From: Blastomussa wellsi | Taxonomy: Eukaryota; Cnidaria; Anthozoa; Scleractinia; Plerogyridae | Assembly (NCBI GenBank): GCA_947652115.1 | Contig: OX393570.1 | Location: forward strand, 11,946,570 to 12,010,569 | DNA length: 64,000 nucleotides | Reading direction: 5' to 3' | In this document: piece after piece, positions 22,184 through 33,160 of the stretch | Layout of the letters: every line of letters starts with the position of its first letter | Position numbering within the stretch: the stretch's first letter is position 1 | Position numbers and translations under genes: made by a program | The notes under the pieces: generated by a model | Seen by the model: only the letters and a program-made list of their open reading frames with translations | The model's database searches: none | Told to the model about the DNA's origin: nothing

Positions 22184-23315
22184 AACGCTATGGTGCAAAC
22201 TCTAATAGCCAATTACTTAATTAATTACTTTAATTTCAGTTAATTATCCTCGTGAAAGGGCTATGGGGTGGGGAGAAACTGATGGTGTGTAACAGGTAAA
22301 AGTCGCGTTAAATGTGCGTTACTTCTGTTTCACATCAGAAAGGTATATATTTGCTTCGGAATACCCTCTGCTTTCCTTGAGGTAGTTTCTATAACAAAGT
22401 ACGGTTCTCTTAACGCATGCGTCATGTACTAGCATTACGTCATCCTGTACTACCTACGAAAACTTGCACCACTTTGCTTACGTCATTCTTTCTCGAACTT
22501 TTGTTGGCGGCCATTTTGAATAAATTAAAATCCCCCTGAAACTACTTGCAGCAATATACAGATCTATTGCTGAATATATTTGTACACTCTTGACATGCAT
22601 AAATTTGTATGTTCTGTATATTCCCACAGAAACTGTCGTCACACTTTAAATGTCTATTGTACATCTAAAGTCAAAAGTGTATAAAGTGTATATTTTCAGA
22701 CTTGACTCAAGATCTGTGTCTATTCTGTCTAGAGTGATTTTTCATTTAGCCTGCGAAACAACATCTATGCTCTCCCGAGTCTAGTGACCAAGTCACTGGT
22801 AAGCAGTTTGTTAAAAATGTCACTCTGTATTATTTTTTGACCATGATGCTTTGAATACAAATTTTGTTTTTGTAAAATTCTTGCAACTTCTGTTGAACAC
22901 CAAATATTAAATGCAAGATAATACCTTAAAACATTTATAATTCCAAGTATTTCCATGTCTATTCTGGCTATTGTGTATAAACTGTAATAATACCTTGCTT
23001 ATTTACCTATAAGCCGGGTTCGGCTTATAGCCGAGAGTTTGATCGAGTTTTTTTCTCAGATGTCAAAACCAAAGGAAAATGCACGCAAATTCTGAAATTG
23101 GCTTGCAGCAATAAACTAGAGACACAAATTGAAACTGTTGGTCAATGAATTTTTATACAATATTGGTTGCTCCCAAAAGAGACGTTTTGTGTTAAGAGTT
23201 TTCAACTGAAAACAGTTTACTCGCTGTAGTTGTCTATTATATTATATTATATTCTCGGACTTGACTTGACTATAATCATTGTGTATAAAGAGTGTTTAAC
23301 AAACAGATTCCACAT
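22184..23315. other. intronic sequence, no gene recognised
   Basis: AT-rich. Includes a direct GGTTCGGCTTATAGCCGAGA small palindrome near 23015-23040 and a TATTATATTATATTAT run at 23235. No coding signal. Confidence 0.5.
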
Positions 23316-23317
23316 TA

Positions 23318-23457
23318 CTGTGCATCTGTTCAGTAATAGATCACCGATGATGTCAAAATGTGATAAAGAAAAGTGGCACGCAAAGCAAAAGCAGAGTGTG
23401 TCACTGATGTTCTTACCACATTTTGACATCTTCTGTGATAGATATCACTGAACAGAC
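23318..23457. mobile_element. foldback MITE
   Basis: CATCTGTTCAGTAATAGATC ... GATGTCAAAATGTG on the left is mirrored by CACATTTTGACATCTTCTGTGATAGATATCACTGAACAGAC on the right. About 140 bp in all. Confidence 0.8.
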
Positions 23458-23718
23458 ACATGGAAAAAATACAGATGCGAGTGTTAAAGTCCATATGAAG
23501 CTAATTTTTTTAATGCATAGTTCTTAAGTTTAACATGTTGAAGGAAGAATCTGAAAGTTTGAGAAGAAAAGATAACATAGTGACGATTTTATAAGCCTTG
23601 AAAGTTACCGCATTTTGCTCCAAAAATGTCCGCCAATTTGCACGGCTAAAATTCCACATGACGTTGGTTGCATCTCAGATCAAGAGATGAGGCGGACAGT
23701 GAGAAAACTACGTCTAGG

Positions 23719-23926
23719 TTAAAAATCCAGAGTTGTGTGGCAGATCAGAATGATGAATTGAATAGTATGCATTTCCAAGTTTTTAAATGATGCTTTTTCT
23801 GGAAATTTTGATGGATAGTCAGTAGTTCTTGTAGCTAGACAGGACCATATAGTCTTGACCACAGACTGAAAGTGTCAACTATTGAGTTCGAGACTGTAAA
23901 TCCATCGATCCGTGAATCTATTCACC
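23719..23926 (+). repeat. left arm of an 8.6-kb inverted repeat pair
   Basis: Begins TTAAAAATCCAGAGTTGTGT and ends GAATCTATTCACC. The inverse of the same sequence, with scattered differences and small gaps, lies at 32100-32312. The pair encloses the RAG1-like gene. Confidence 0.85.
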
Positions 23927-24145
23927 GTCCCCGCTTCTCCAACCTCAGCAGCAGTTTTCCCCCTATTCTTTTAACAAGGTGGTTTTCCCCTTTTAACACA
24001 AATGTTTACATGTGTATGAATAGAATGATACGATAATTATTTCCTTCATGCTTGGATCTTTTGTTTTGACACGTTTTAGAATATGCTTCACCATTCAAAG
24101 GTTATCAAAATTCACACTGGAAATGAATAGTTTTTGTGTTTTATG

Positions 24146-24376
24146 CACCTATCAATGTACATCCCGCAGGGGGAAGTGCGGGCATAGGTGGGGGATTTGA
24201 ACTGAGCCGAGATTTTCTGTTCAATTGCCCTGGGTAGACGGTCAAAACAGTCACTAAAAGTCAATAAAATGTTGCTTGAAAGGCCAATAAAACGGTCAAA
24301 AGTCCCCACTACTACTGTCAAATCCCCAACCTATGCCTGGACTCCCCCCATGCAGGATTTGCATTGATAGGTGTAT
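24146..24376. mobile_element. MITE with CACCTATCAATG ends
   Basis: Ends GCACCTATCAATGTACATCC and GGATTTGCATTGATAGGTG are inverted, as are inner blocks GGCATAGGTGGGGGATTTGA and TCAAATCCCCAACCTATGCC. About 230 bp. The same CACCTATCAATG end occurs at 34566/37016, where the Tc1-like element has inserted into its TA. Confidence 0.8.
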
Positions 24377-24802
24377 AATATCACAGCAGAGCACTGTTAT
24401 TTGACCTGCTATAGTATACCACAACTTTAAGAATATATTTACTGACAAGAAATCATGCCATGGCACCAACATTGCAAGCAGATGTCAAAGTACACGTTTA
24501 CCAAAGTAGGTTTGATGTTATGGTTATGTGACTGCGTGACAAAGCAAATACGAGAAAGCAAAGGCCAGCGTGGAAGTGTGGTATTTTGGCAGGAAAAATC
24601 TGCCCTGACTTCTTGCTTACAAGACCAGTCCGGTCCGGTTGTCCCGGACAACCAAAATTACGATGGGGCAACCAAATTGTGCTGAGTGGTTGCCCCTTGG
24701 GCAATCCAATCTGCCGTGTAACTAGTCCCTATTTAAAAAGTTGAATAAACAAATTTCACAGGTTTTTGTCTTTGAGTTCTTGATACCTTCATTTAGTTAG
24801 TA

Positions 24803-24984
24803 AACAAACCTCTTCAGGCGGCTGGTATGTCGGCTGATAATGTCCACGGCTGAGAAATTGTCCAAAAAATGAATATTTGGCAGAGAAGCAAAGCTTTGAG
24901 GGCAAATATGAAATTTTGTAGACAATCTCTCATCCAAGGACATTATCAGCCGACATACCAGCAAGCCAGAAAGGGGTTTATTTA
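24803..24984. mobile_element. foldback MITE
   Basis: GGTATGTCGGCTGATAATGTCC at 24824-24845 faces GGACATTATCAGCCGACATACC at 24938-24959; weaker matching extends outward to AAACAAACC / GGGGTTTATTT. Interior ~90 bp. Confidence 0.85.
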
Positions 24985-26305
24985 TTTTATAACCCTCCCA
25001 TTAATTTTCAATTGAGCCGCACGTAAACATGGTAAAAAAGCCAGTGGTAATCTGATGGCGAATGCATGTGATTGACGCAACCAAGCAAGTACATTTGATT
25101 GGTTTAAATAGCTTTACAATTATTTTCATTGTGACTGGACCAAAACTTGACAAGCTGTCATGTGAAATTAACTTTCGCAATGCCCCTTCAGTCTCAGGAA
25201 AAATCAAATCACTTCAATTGTCACTGTGAGGACTGAAAAAGAAATTGCATCCGTGAAACACAGAATGTGTAAGGTCTGGAGCACTTGAAGGATTTACGTT
25301 GAAGGTGGACTGTTGGTAAACCTGCTGGTTTCATTGTTGAATTGCGGTCGAGGACATTGCTGCCAAACACGAAATAGCTTGAGGTGAAACAGCTGCAAGG
25401 GAAGGTTGATCTGGGTTCTATTTGTTACAAATCGACTGAAGACGGAAGACTCAAACTGTTGCTCAAAGGTTGGTCGTGCACTGTAAGACTCGATGGATTT
25501 ATCACTTGCATGGCCTGTTACACTCTTTGCTCAGCAGTTTTCTAAGCCAACAGCTTTGACGACAGTTACTGATGTGGCTCGAATGCAGTGGGGAGTGTAG
25601 ATATGTGCAAGACCAGCATTTTTACACATTTCTGTCCGGAACCAGATAAAAATCTGTCCAGCCCGGAACGAGTGGCTTTCACAGTGTTGCGACTTGCACG
25701 TTTCTTTCTTCTTCGAAAAAACATTTCAACATGGTTGACAGTTCTGCCAGCTCCATGTTTTCAAGTGTGACTGGAATTTTTCTCTCCTTCCTCCATGCTA
25801 AAATAGGACGAGAACCGTTGGTTTATTTTATCGTTTAGTAATCACAGTGTATTAATCTCTATTTTATAAACTGACTAACTTTAAATTTGTGTTACACTAC
25901 ATTTTAAAAGTCTGGCTACATGTACTCATAATTTCCTTCACCTTCAAAGACATTGACAACAATATTAATATTTGTTGACTTTTTTGTACTTTCCGGAACA
26001 GCATTTGCGACCAGCTTTGGTTTTCTTCCATGTAAAATACAAGAACAGAAAAGTTGAACTCTTGTGCCGACTAATTTTCTTTTGTACCAAAACAATTGGA
26101 GGACATATGTCGCCGCAGGCGGGGGTTATTGCGTTTTATTAAAAACTAGCCATGGTATATTGCATTTCCTGAGTTTCAATTGGTTGAGAGGCAATGGTAT
26201 ATGAGCTCATATACCATTGACCTACCACAATTGGTACATGTACGAGTAAAAGATTGCATTTTTGCAATATTTGTACAATAGTTTTTGGGGCGTTTTTAAT
26301 AAAAC
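24985..26305. other. no gene recognised; small palindrome near 26195
   Basis: Non-coding stretch. ATGGTATATGAGCTCATATACCAT at 26192-26215 is a perfect palindrome (12-bp arms) flanked by CAATTGG / CCACAATTGG, probably the core of a further MITE (about 26140-26245). Confidence 0.5.
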
Positions 26306-26412
26306 AATTATTCCACTCACGCTTGTTCGATATGAGATGGTTATAGCCAACTCTGCACCATGTGCCTCGTTGGCTATCTACCATCTCATATCCAACGCGC
26401 ACCCATGAAATA
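26306..26412. mobile_element. foldback MITE, family shared with 51578-51683
   Basis: AACAATTATTCCACTCACGC then CGATATGAGATGGTTATAGCC, mirrored by GGCTATCTACCATCTCATATCC and GAAATAATTGTT. Same layout and similar bases as 51578-51683, so these are two members of one family. Confidence 0.82.
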
Positions 26413-26771
26413 ATTGTTAAATAACTGTCCTGTGAGTTTTCACCACCTGACGTAAAGTAACTAATGAAATCGCACCAAAATTATTGTTAGTCAAAACGAA
26501 GGCAAATACGGAAGAAATTCTTGAATATCGCGTACTGTTGAAAGGTTTTTCTCCCTTGAACTCTTCAAATTCGATCAAATTTTATACCATAACTGCAGAA
26601 ATTCTTGCGTGCTCATTGGCTAATGTTAGCGGTCAAAACATTCATTGAAACACAAAAGAGCATGCGCATTGAAAACTATAAAAAACAGCTTCAATCACTC
26701 AAACTGTTTACAGTCATCGGTGTTAGTTCTCAGAAATAGGCAAGAAATTGCATCAAGAGGGACTCCTTTAA

Positions 26772-28092
26772 AGTGCCTATAACACCAAAAATTTGTTTTG
26801 GCCCAAAGAAATGTTGGCATTTCCCTGATCGTAATGCCGAAAAAAAATTGCGATCTGTTGAGACCACCATTTTTAATGAATTTTCAAAGTCGTGAAAAAT
26901 CGCTCTTTTAAAAAGCATGACCGAGTCAAAGAATCGACCAAAAGGATCTAGGTCCAGTACATTTTGTGACGGCATTCCAGGCCATCGATCGCAAGCGTAT
27001 CGCTCGCCTTATGTCGAGTTGTTGTGGCTTCATTCTGAGCTTGAAAATGCGTTTAAAATTGTGAGTGCCGATTAAGTTCTCAACAGTGTACGCTAAACAC
27101 TTCAGCGAACAAATTTCATGGCCAGGTCTGGTCGATCGGCGAGTCTGCAGCGAAGAACGAGTAAAGATGAAATTAGAGTTTCGATCTATCTTCAATAATT
27201 CAAGGCTTCAACCCCTTCCTTCGCACCACTTCCAGAATTTTTGTAGAATAATTTATAATTTATTCTTGTCGATTCAAAATATTATCTTTGTTTAAATGTA
27301 TCAAGCAATTTTTGTGAGTTACTGATTCGAATTGGACTGCGTGTTAATGCACGCACAATGCGAACGATCGGCTCATGTCGCGGTGGTTCGCATTTGCTTG
27401 AATATACTGATCTGGTGGATACTGGAAATAATCTATTCGTGAGTCCAGACATTCGAACTTTGCAGAATGGCCGTGCAAATAGTCAAGCCAAGTCACTGTA
27501 TTAAATTTTTTCTTCAAACGTTTAGAGCGATTCGGTTTATAATTTAGCTTAGCATTGCCTACAAAACTACGCCAAATCAACTAGCATCTATAAGGGCTCA
27601 CAAGTTTAGAATATTTAAGAAATTTGCCGATACTCTTCCCCTTCATCATCCTTTATATTATATTTTTTACTGCAAGTTGTGAGGAATTCTTTATGCCAAT
27701 AGCAAGTCTTTGAATGGGAGGTTGCGTGATCTATTTCTGTGCGCTGAGCTCGATCAGTAAAAGGGACGCACAGACTGAGTGAATGCTCACCAAATTAGTC
27801 GGAATCAAATCATCAGCACTCATTACAATCGCAAAATACACATGTACATATAAACGAATGTATAAAAAGTTATTTCATTGAAATTGTACGAAAATTCTGC
27901 ACTATCCATCGAGATCTGCTCACCTGGGTCCATATGCTTTCTTGTTCAAAACTGAAGCTAATGTCCTGGAATGACATCACCAGCCCCAGACTCCTCTTAA
28001 CTCGGTCATGTGTCAAATAATTCCGTCTTCAAAAATTCATAAAAAATCGCCGTTTTTACCAAAAGTAAAAAATTTTTGGGGTTATAGGCACT
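26772..28092. mobile_element. 1.3-kb TTAA-flanked TIR element
   Basis: AGTGCCTATAACACCAAAAA at the left and its inverse TTTTTGGGGTTATAGGCACT at the right, with TTAA on both sides (26768-26771, 28093-28096). Interior non-coding. TTAA plus an AGTG start suggests piggyBac or Kolobok mobilisation. A partial relative, AAAGTGCCTATGAAATG, lies at 29071. Confidence 0.88.
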
Positions 28093-28096
28093 TTAA

Positions 28097-29397
28097 AGAG
28101 GAAATCATCAAATTCGTTTTCAAGATGAATATGAACCGGGATTGAATCTGTGAAGGGAAAACTCCAAAGTTTGACGTCAAACTCGTTGAAGGGATTGTTT
28201 GTTTTTGCCATGTTCTGCTGAGGCACAGCGAGTGGACAGAACTTAGTATTAATTCATCTGGTTTTCGAGAATTTCTGAAAGGAATAAAGGTTAGTTGTTA
28301 AAAGTCTGTTTCTACCGTTTGGCTTTCAGTTACTTTATGTAATTTGAAGTTTGTGGTTCTGTAAGTTTTGAATCGGTTTGCTCGCACGTTTACTTCGTGA
28401 AAGCAAGTCTTCGTGTAATCATTTTGGCCTTGTTTTGGAGGCTGAGTGGGCTGCCCAAAATTTAACAATGTGATGAAGAAATCTGTGGTTGATTAGAGGA
28501 CATACAGGTACCACAACAAGCTTGCGTCAATTTGTTAACTTTTGCAAACTTAATCCAAATAAGCCTGCTGTACATCTGCTTTAACCAGCGTTGGTATCGC
28601 TAAATGCAGTCCACGATGCACTGGTGAAATCTGCCCTGTGATGCTGCCATGATTGTTCCAGATGATGTTTGTTCCCTGAAGTATGATGGCAATTTTAATA
28701 CTTGCACCATGTTGTTTGCCCTTTCTTGTTTAAAACAGTGTCGTGCGATTCTGTGTTAATATAAGTCTCTTCTGCTTTTACAATATTATTGAGGTTTCAG
28801 TTACTGATGGACTAAAAAATAGGACACATGAACAGGCTGGTCAAAACATTTTATTAAATTATAAGATGCTCTTTTGAATACAGTTCATTGTATTTTTATT
28901 TTGTTTTCTTGTGGAAATTGATAGTCTATTTGGCTACATGTACCTATGACTGTATTGTAGTTTCTTGGCTGGATACGGGACAACCAAATTCTGTGGGCAA
29001 ACCAAACATGCTCTTTTGGTTGCCCTGGACAAAAAAGTAAATTTTGAACCCTGGTTTACACTGCCAAATTTAAAGTGCCTATGAAATGAAAAAATGAGCT
29101 ATTGAAAAATAACATAACATAACCAAATGCTGCTAGCCAGATCTCAGTGTCACACCCTGGTCTTTTAAACTCAAATGGTGCCATTTAACATGTCAGATTC
29201 TCGGGGTCAGTGATGTTCTTGACCTGTTTGCACTGATGTTTTTCATTCTCTGATTCAAGTCCCCATTGGTCAAACCATCTGTATGTTTAGGAAAAATTAA
29301 TGAGATTATTGAATAATTATTTCCTATAAAACTAAAAAACAGAAGCTAGAAAAAAATGTTCTGATATTCAGGTTTAGGTATAGGGAATTATGGTATT
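28097..29397. other. no gene recognised
   Basis: Intronic; short frames only. A GGACAACCAAATT / GGTTGCCC pair near 28979-29025 resembles one at 24645-24690 (GGACAACCAAAATT, GGTTGCCCC), suggesting another dispersed repeat. Confidence 0.45.
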
Positions 29398-29398
29398 T

Positions 29399-29704
29399 TT
29401 ATTGTTTCTCCCACCTTCTTGGTTTCCTTAGTTTGTACCAGGTTTCGCCAAGGTCTGCTTTCATGGCCAGAATATCTCCCTGGGGGATAATTATTTTAAA
29501 TTCTTTTCCGAGGCACTCCTTCAGTAGGGCTTCTCTTTCAATTTTACCCATTGCTCGAAGTTCATCCTTCAGCTGGATTTCCTCTGCCCCACCACTTACA
29601 GCTGACCTTGCCACAGCTAAGTCCTTGGATCTTTTCCTGGCAGTCTTATGGCTCACATTGTCCGTTGATTTTCTTGGCCGTATTCTTTTTACCAATTCCA
29701 GCGG
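29399..29704 (-). CDS. RAG1-N-terminus-like gene, second exon
   Basis: About 101 codons following a CTATCTTTAAG acceptor (ends 29705); phase 0 matches the upstream donor. Content is basic then mixed-charge: K-R-I-R-P-R-K-S near the start (nuclear-localisation-like), a helical Glu/Lys-rich middle, then I-I-P-Q-G-D-I-L-A-M-K-A-D-L-G and W-Y-K-L-R-K-P-R-R-W. The frame ends in TAA at 29399, which overlaps an AATAAA hexamer, so stop and poly(A) signal coincide. I do not recognise this C-terminal domain as part of vertebrate RAG1; it may be truncated. It is separated from the upstream exon by a 144-bp intron. Confidence 0.65.
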   Translation of the reverse strand, partial: PLELVKRIRPRKSTDNVSHKTARKRSKDLAVARSAVSGGAEEIQLKDELRAMGKIEREALLKECLGKEFKIIIPQGDILAMKADLGETWYKLRKPRRWEKQ

Positions 29705-29848
29705 CTTAAAGATAGATGATTTATTATACTATTATTATCATCGTCATAATCACATCATATCATTATTTACCTGGCCTCCTGTTCTGAGAAGAATTGTTGC
29801 CCCATCTTTTGATTTGGAAAGGAACTGTCAAATTATTAAAAGTCCCAC

Positions 29849-30917
29849 CTCCTCCTTGAGTGAGGAAAATTGTTCTTGTGGGCTATGGAGTAACTCCTGA
29901 ACAGTTACTTGTCGAAAGACTGGACCAGCTGGTGCTTGTAAGGGATTGGCTACAGGTGCAGGTGGCACCTGCAGTTGTGCTTGATCTGTTATGTTGCCGG
30001 GAACGGCAGCAGGCTGTAGAATTTCAGCTGGTGCAGAAGGGGTTGGAGCTGCTGCAGTGTTATGGTCAGGTTCAGGAAGGGTCAATCTGTAGGCTGGCAA
30101 TGGAGGGGCAATTGTAGCAGGTGCTGGAGTGCAACCTTGTTCCTGATGGTGAGGGAGCTCATGAAGTTTAATTGTTTTGCTGCATGTAGGGCATTTAAAA
30201 TCGAGCTCTGAAATAATGGTTGGCAGTACATGGGGAGCTGGCTGTACAAATTCTTTAGGATCCTCCATGGCACTCTGGCACATTGGACATTGGGGACCAC
30301 ACATGTTTATAGAGAAAGACAAACAACAAGCACAGAAAATGTATGGTGTAGGGCATTTGGTCTGGACGGGCTGGTCCAGGACTTCTTTGCAGATCGGGCA
30401 AATATACTCGAACATTTTCGGCAAACAGCTCTGGATAAAGAGGTTCTGTTCCTCTATAGCACTTAAGCTCCTCTACTTGCTGGCAAAATATTTGTTTACC
30501 TTCATTTGGCTGGAAGCTCAAAGTCCCAGACATTCCATCGAGTACTTGAATTTCCTTTGATGGTTTTACACCAGGCTTGGATTTTTTTGGGCGGCCAGGT
30601 TTTTGCTGCTCTTTGTAGGCATCACAAATCGTACAGTTGCCTGTTCGCTTTTGGGCTGGCCAGACATTTATAGCAATATGTGTGCCCCCTCTTGAAGCCA
30701 ACTTGTAGCACTTGTGGCAGAATTTTGGGGGGTTGGTTTCTGAATCACTCTCATGGACTTTTATGCCAAAGGCACTGAATAAAAGCTCTCTGTTATTATT
30801 GCAGGGAAAACTGTTTTCATATCGATCTTTAGCTTTCATCAAGCGTTCACCACATATTCGACAGAGTTGCGACAGTGTCTTTTGATGTTCATCAAGGCCA
30901 AAGGTTGCCATGTTCAT
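29849..30917 (-). CDS. RAG1-N-terminus-like zinc/RING protein, first exon (one frameshift)
   Basis: Resembles the non-core N-terminal part of RAG1. In order: H-Q-K-T-L-S-Q-L-C-R-I-C-G (Cys-His-rich start, residues ~11-23), F-C-H-K-C (~67), N-C-T-I-C-D (~93), a basic P-G-R-P-K-K-S stretch, then after a frame change near 30455 a RING-type domain I-C-P-I-C-K-E-V-L-D-Q-P-V ... F-C-A-C-C ... C-P-M-C, then a C2H2-like finger C-P-T-C ... H-H-Q-E-Q-G-C and a Pro/Ala-rich tail. RAG1 has the same order, where the RING is a ubiquitin ligase. The RING His position reads Tyr (P-Y-I-F-C). The frame change is one base in the CTTAAGTGC region; a very short intron is less likely. The donor GTGGGA at 29848 leads to the second exon. 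No recombinase core follows. Confidence 0.8.
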
Positions 30918-32081
30918 AACTTAGAGTCGTCGAAATTGAAGTGAATCACAGATATATTGTAAGATATTTATTTAGAAAAGTGCATTTCATGTTTCAGGAA
31001 AGGATGTGTTTAAATTTTGGCACTTTTAGTGGATGTGTTAAATTCTAGTTACATTATGTGCAAGCGCAGAAGCAATGTAAACAAGACCAATTTTAAACGC
31101 ACTTGTTGCAATACTCGCATCATTTAATGAAAAAAATCAAGGAAGAATGCACACTGAAAAGCTGGATAGGTACAGATTATGTGTTTCTAGAACTGGAATA
31201 TAAATAATTAGAATAATGTTATGATGTAAAGGACAAAATGAACGGATGCATGTTTCGCAACTGATGGCGCAGTCTCTTTGGGCACAAGGGAAGGAAGTTG
31301 GCTACTACATCCTTTGTGCTGCAAATTCTTTCGTGTTTTAATGCCAATAAGACAAAGTTAGGGCTCTACATATTTTTGTTTTTGTAAGATATATACATTT
31401 TAGCGCTTTTAAGCGAAATTAAAATCGAAATTTACACAAACGGGCCAAGGTAATTTGAACTTGAACAAGAAACGGGTGCCATCTTTGTTTTTATTAGTTG
31501 CTAGAACACGGTCAATTTAGCACTCAGACCAATTCGGATTAAAAGCGGACGGTGTTCACAACAAAGACAAAGGATAGACAAATAACCAGGCATGTCTCTT
31601 TATTCGATAAAAAATTCCCTACAAGTACAAACATTCAGTGTTTAGAGCGTTTCTGAAAGACGCGATGAAACACAAGGTAAACAAACAAGACGACAATACA
31701 TTTTTAAAGGCCTTTCAAATAACCGTGTTTTTCAATAGCTCGTTTTTTCATTGCATAAGCACTTTAAAGGCCTGGGAGACTCAAGATGCAAAACCGTTGT
31801 CATCAAAAAATGATAGAAATGTTGGATGAAGATGAGACCAAAATGGCCTAGCGTGATCATCGATCTGTCAGTATTCTGTCCAGTCACGCAACCTCTTCCC
31901 CACGCGAGCCAAACAACAATAGAGAGATTAAGCATTACGTTTGTTTTACCCGCAAACAGCAAAAATTCAAGTTCTGCGGTCTGCCTTTAGGCGTTTGTTG
32001 TGAAAGAGTGATTTTTCACTATTTCTCTGAGAGATTTATTTAAGAATCAGATAAAAAGGTAACAAAATGAAAAGCAAGCCT
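30918..32081. other. no gene recognised; possible promoter side of the RAG1-like gene
   Basis: AT-rich, short frames only. Nothing else seen up to the poly(G) tract. Confidence 0.45.
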
Positions 32082-32101
32082 GGGGGGGGGGGGGGGGGGG
32101 G
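32082..32101. repeat. poly(G) tract of 20
   Basis: Run of 20 G at the inner edge of the right inverted arm. The left arm lacks it (CACCGTCCCCGC there), so it expanded in this copy. Confidence 0.95.
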
Positions 32102-32312
32102 TGAATAGATTCGGCGATCAATGGATTTACAATCTTAAACTCAATAGTTAACACTTTCAGTCCCCGTGCAGTCTTAGTCAAGGCTATATGGTCCTGTCTT
32201 GCTACAAGAACTACTGACTATTCATCACAATTTCCAGAAAAAGCATTATTTGAAGACTTGGGAACACATACTATTCAATTGATCATTCTGTCACACAACT
32301 CTGGATTTTTAA
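32100..32312 (-). repeat. right arm of the 8.6-kb inverted repeat pair
   Basis: Reverse complement begins TTAAAAATCCAGAGTTGTGT and follows 23719-23926 to GAATCTATTCACC, with substitutions and small gaps (for example an added GCACGGGGACT-like piece). Shared internal blocks include TAGTCAGTAGTTCTTGTAGC and AGACAGGACCATATAG. Confidence 0.85.
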
Positions 32313-32751
32313 TGGCTACTGAACCTTGTACAGCATGCAAGCATTCTCCAATTATTATTAGTGAGGTTTTCCCGGCTTTTATCGCTTATAAAAGTGCCTG
32401 ACGGCAGGAAATAGATCGATGAAATCAAATTAACCGTTATCAATGCGTTTTCTGCACAGCGTTTTCTGGGCTTCTTTCTGCATAAATTATTTTCTCACAG
32501 TTTGGCAGCCACCGGTATGGCTTTGACAAACTTTTACGTCATCTGCGCTGAAATTCTACAAGCATTTTAAAAACTTAAACTTATCGCAACGGCTTTCACA
32601 CATTTGCACTTACATTGCATGCAATACAAAGTTAACAGACACACAAAATAGAACAAAATAACTGCAGCAATATCATATCCTTGGGTTACACTGGTATACA
32701 AAATAACTTAAACACAGTGCTCATGATCAATATTCAAGCTTAGCTTATTAA
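32313..32751. other. no gene recognised
   Basis: Intronic sequence between the right arm and the TTAA element. Nothing recognised. Confidence 0.5.
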
Positions 32752-33116
32752 AGGGGCGCTGTCACGGACATTTTTCAGCTTTTTAGTGACACAGCAGCAA
32801 AATTATGACCAAGTACTTTCACCCATACAGGAAATGTTTCTAGAACACAGAGAAGAATATCAAGAAACCCACTGTACAATGTAATTAGTTTTTATCAATT
32901 TTCCAAACAACAAGGAAAGAACTTGAAAAAGGCAGGCTGACTTTTTCAATTTGAGACCGAAGGTTTCTGATGGTAACACTGTGACATCACTCCATATATA
33001 CGTAGCTTCAGTACACTGGAATAAAAGTTGGCCACTGTTTGCAGCTAGCTGTTTGTTGGTTCATCGATGCGATGTATTGAAACACGTTTTTGGGCTATGC
33101 TCGCGACAGAGTCCCT
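32752..33116. mobile_element. 365-bp TTAA-flanked MITE beside SDR exon 1
   Basis: TTAA (32748-32751) then AGGGGCGCTGTCACGG; at the right GCGACAGAGTCCCT then TTAA (33117-33120). Its right edge lies about 40 bases from the exon 1 splice donor. Confidence 0.82.
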
Positions 33117-33160
33117 TTAAGCTTATGGCATTTGGAGATAGATAGAATCACGATACTTAC

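Larger units (their letters stand above)
14999..33160 (-). other. SDR gene intron 1 (18.2 kb)
   Basis: GTAAGT donor at 33160 and TTTAG acceptor at 15001-14999. Contains a SINE, a broken gypsy element, at least eight MITE-like elements and the RAG1-like gene on the same strand. Confidence 0.88.

Noticed and set aside
29433..30560. plus-strand frames opposite the RAG1-like gene
   Set aside because: Antisense shadows of the zinc/RING gene, with no motif of their own.
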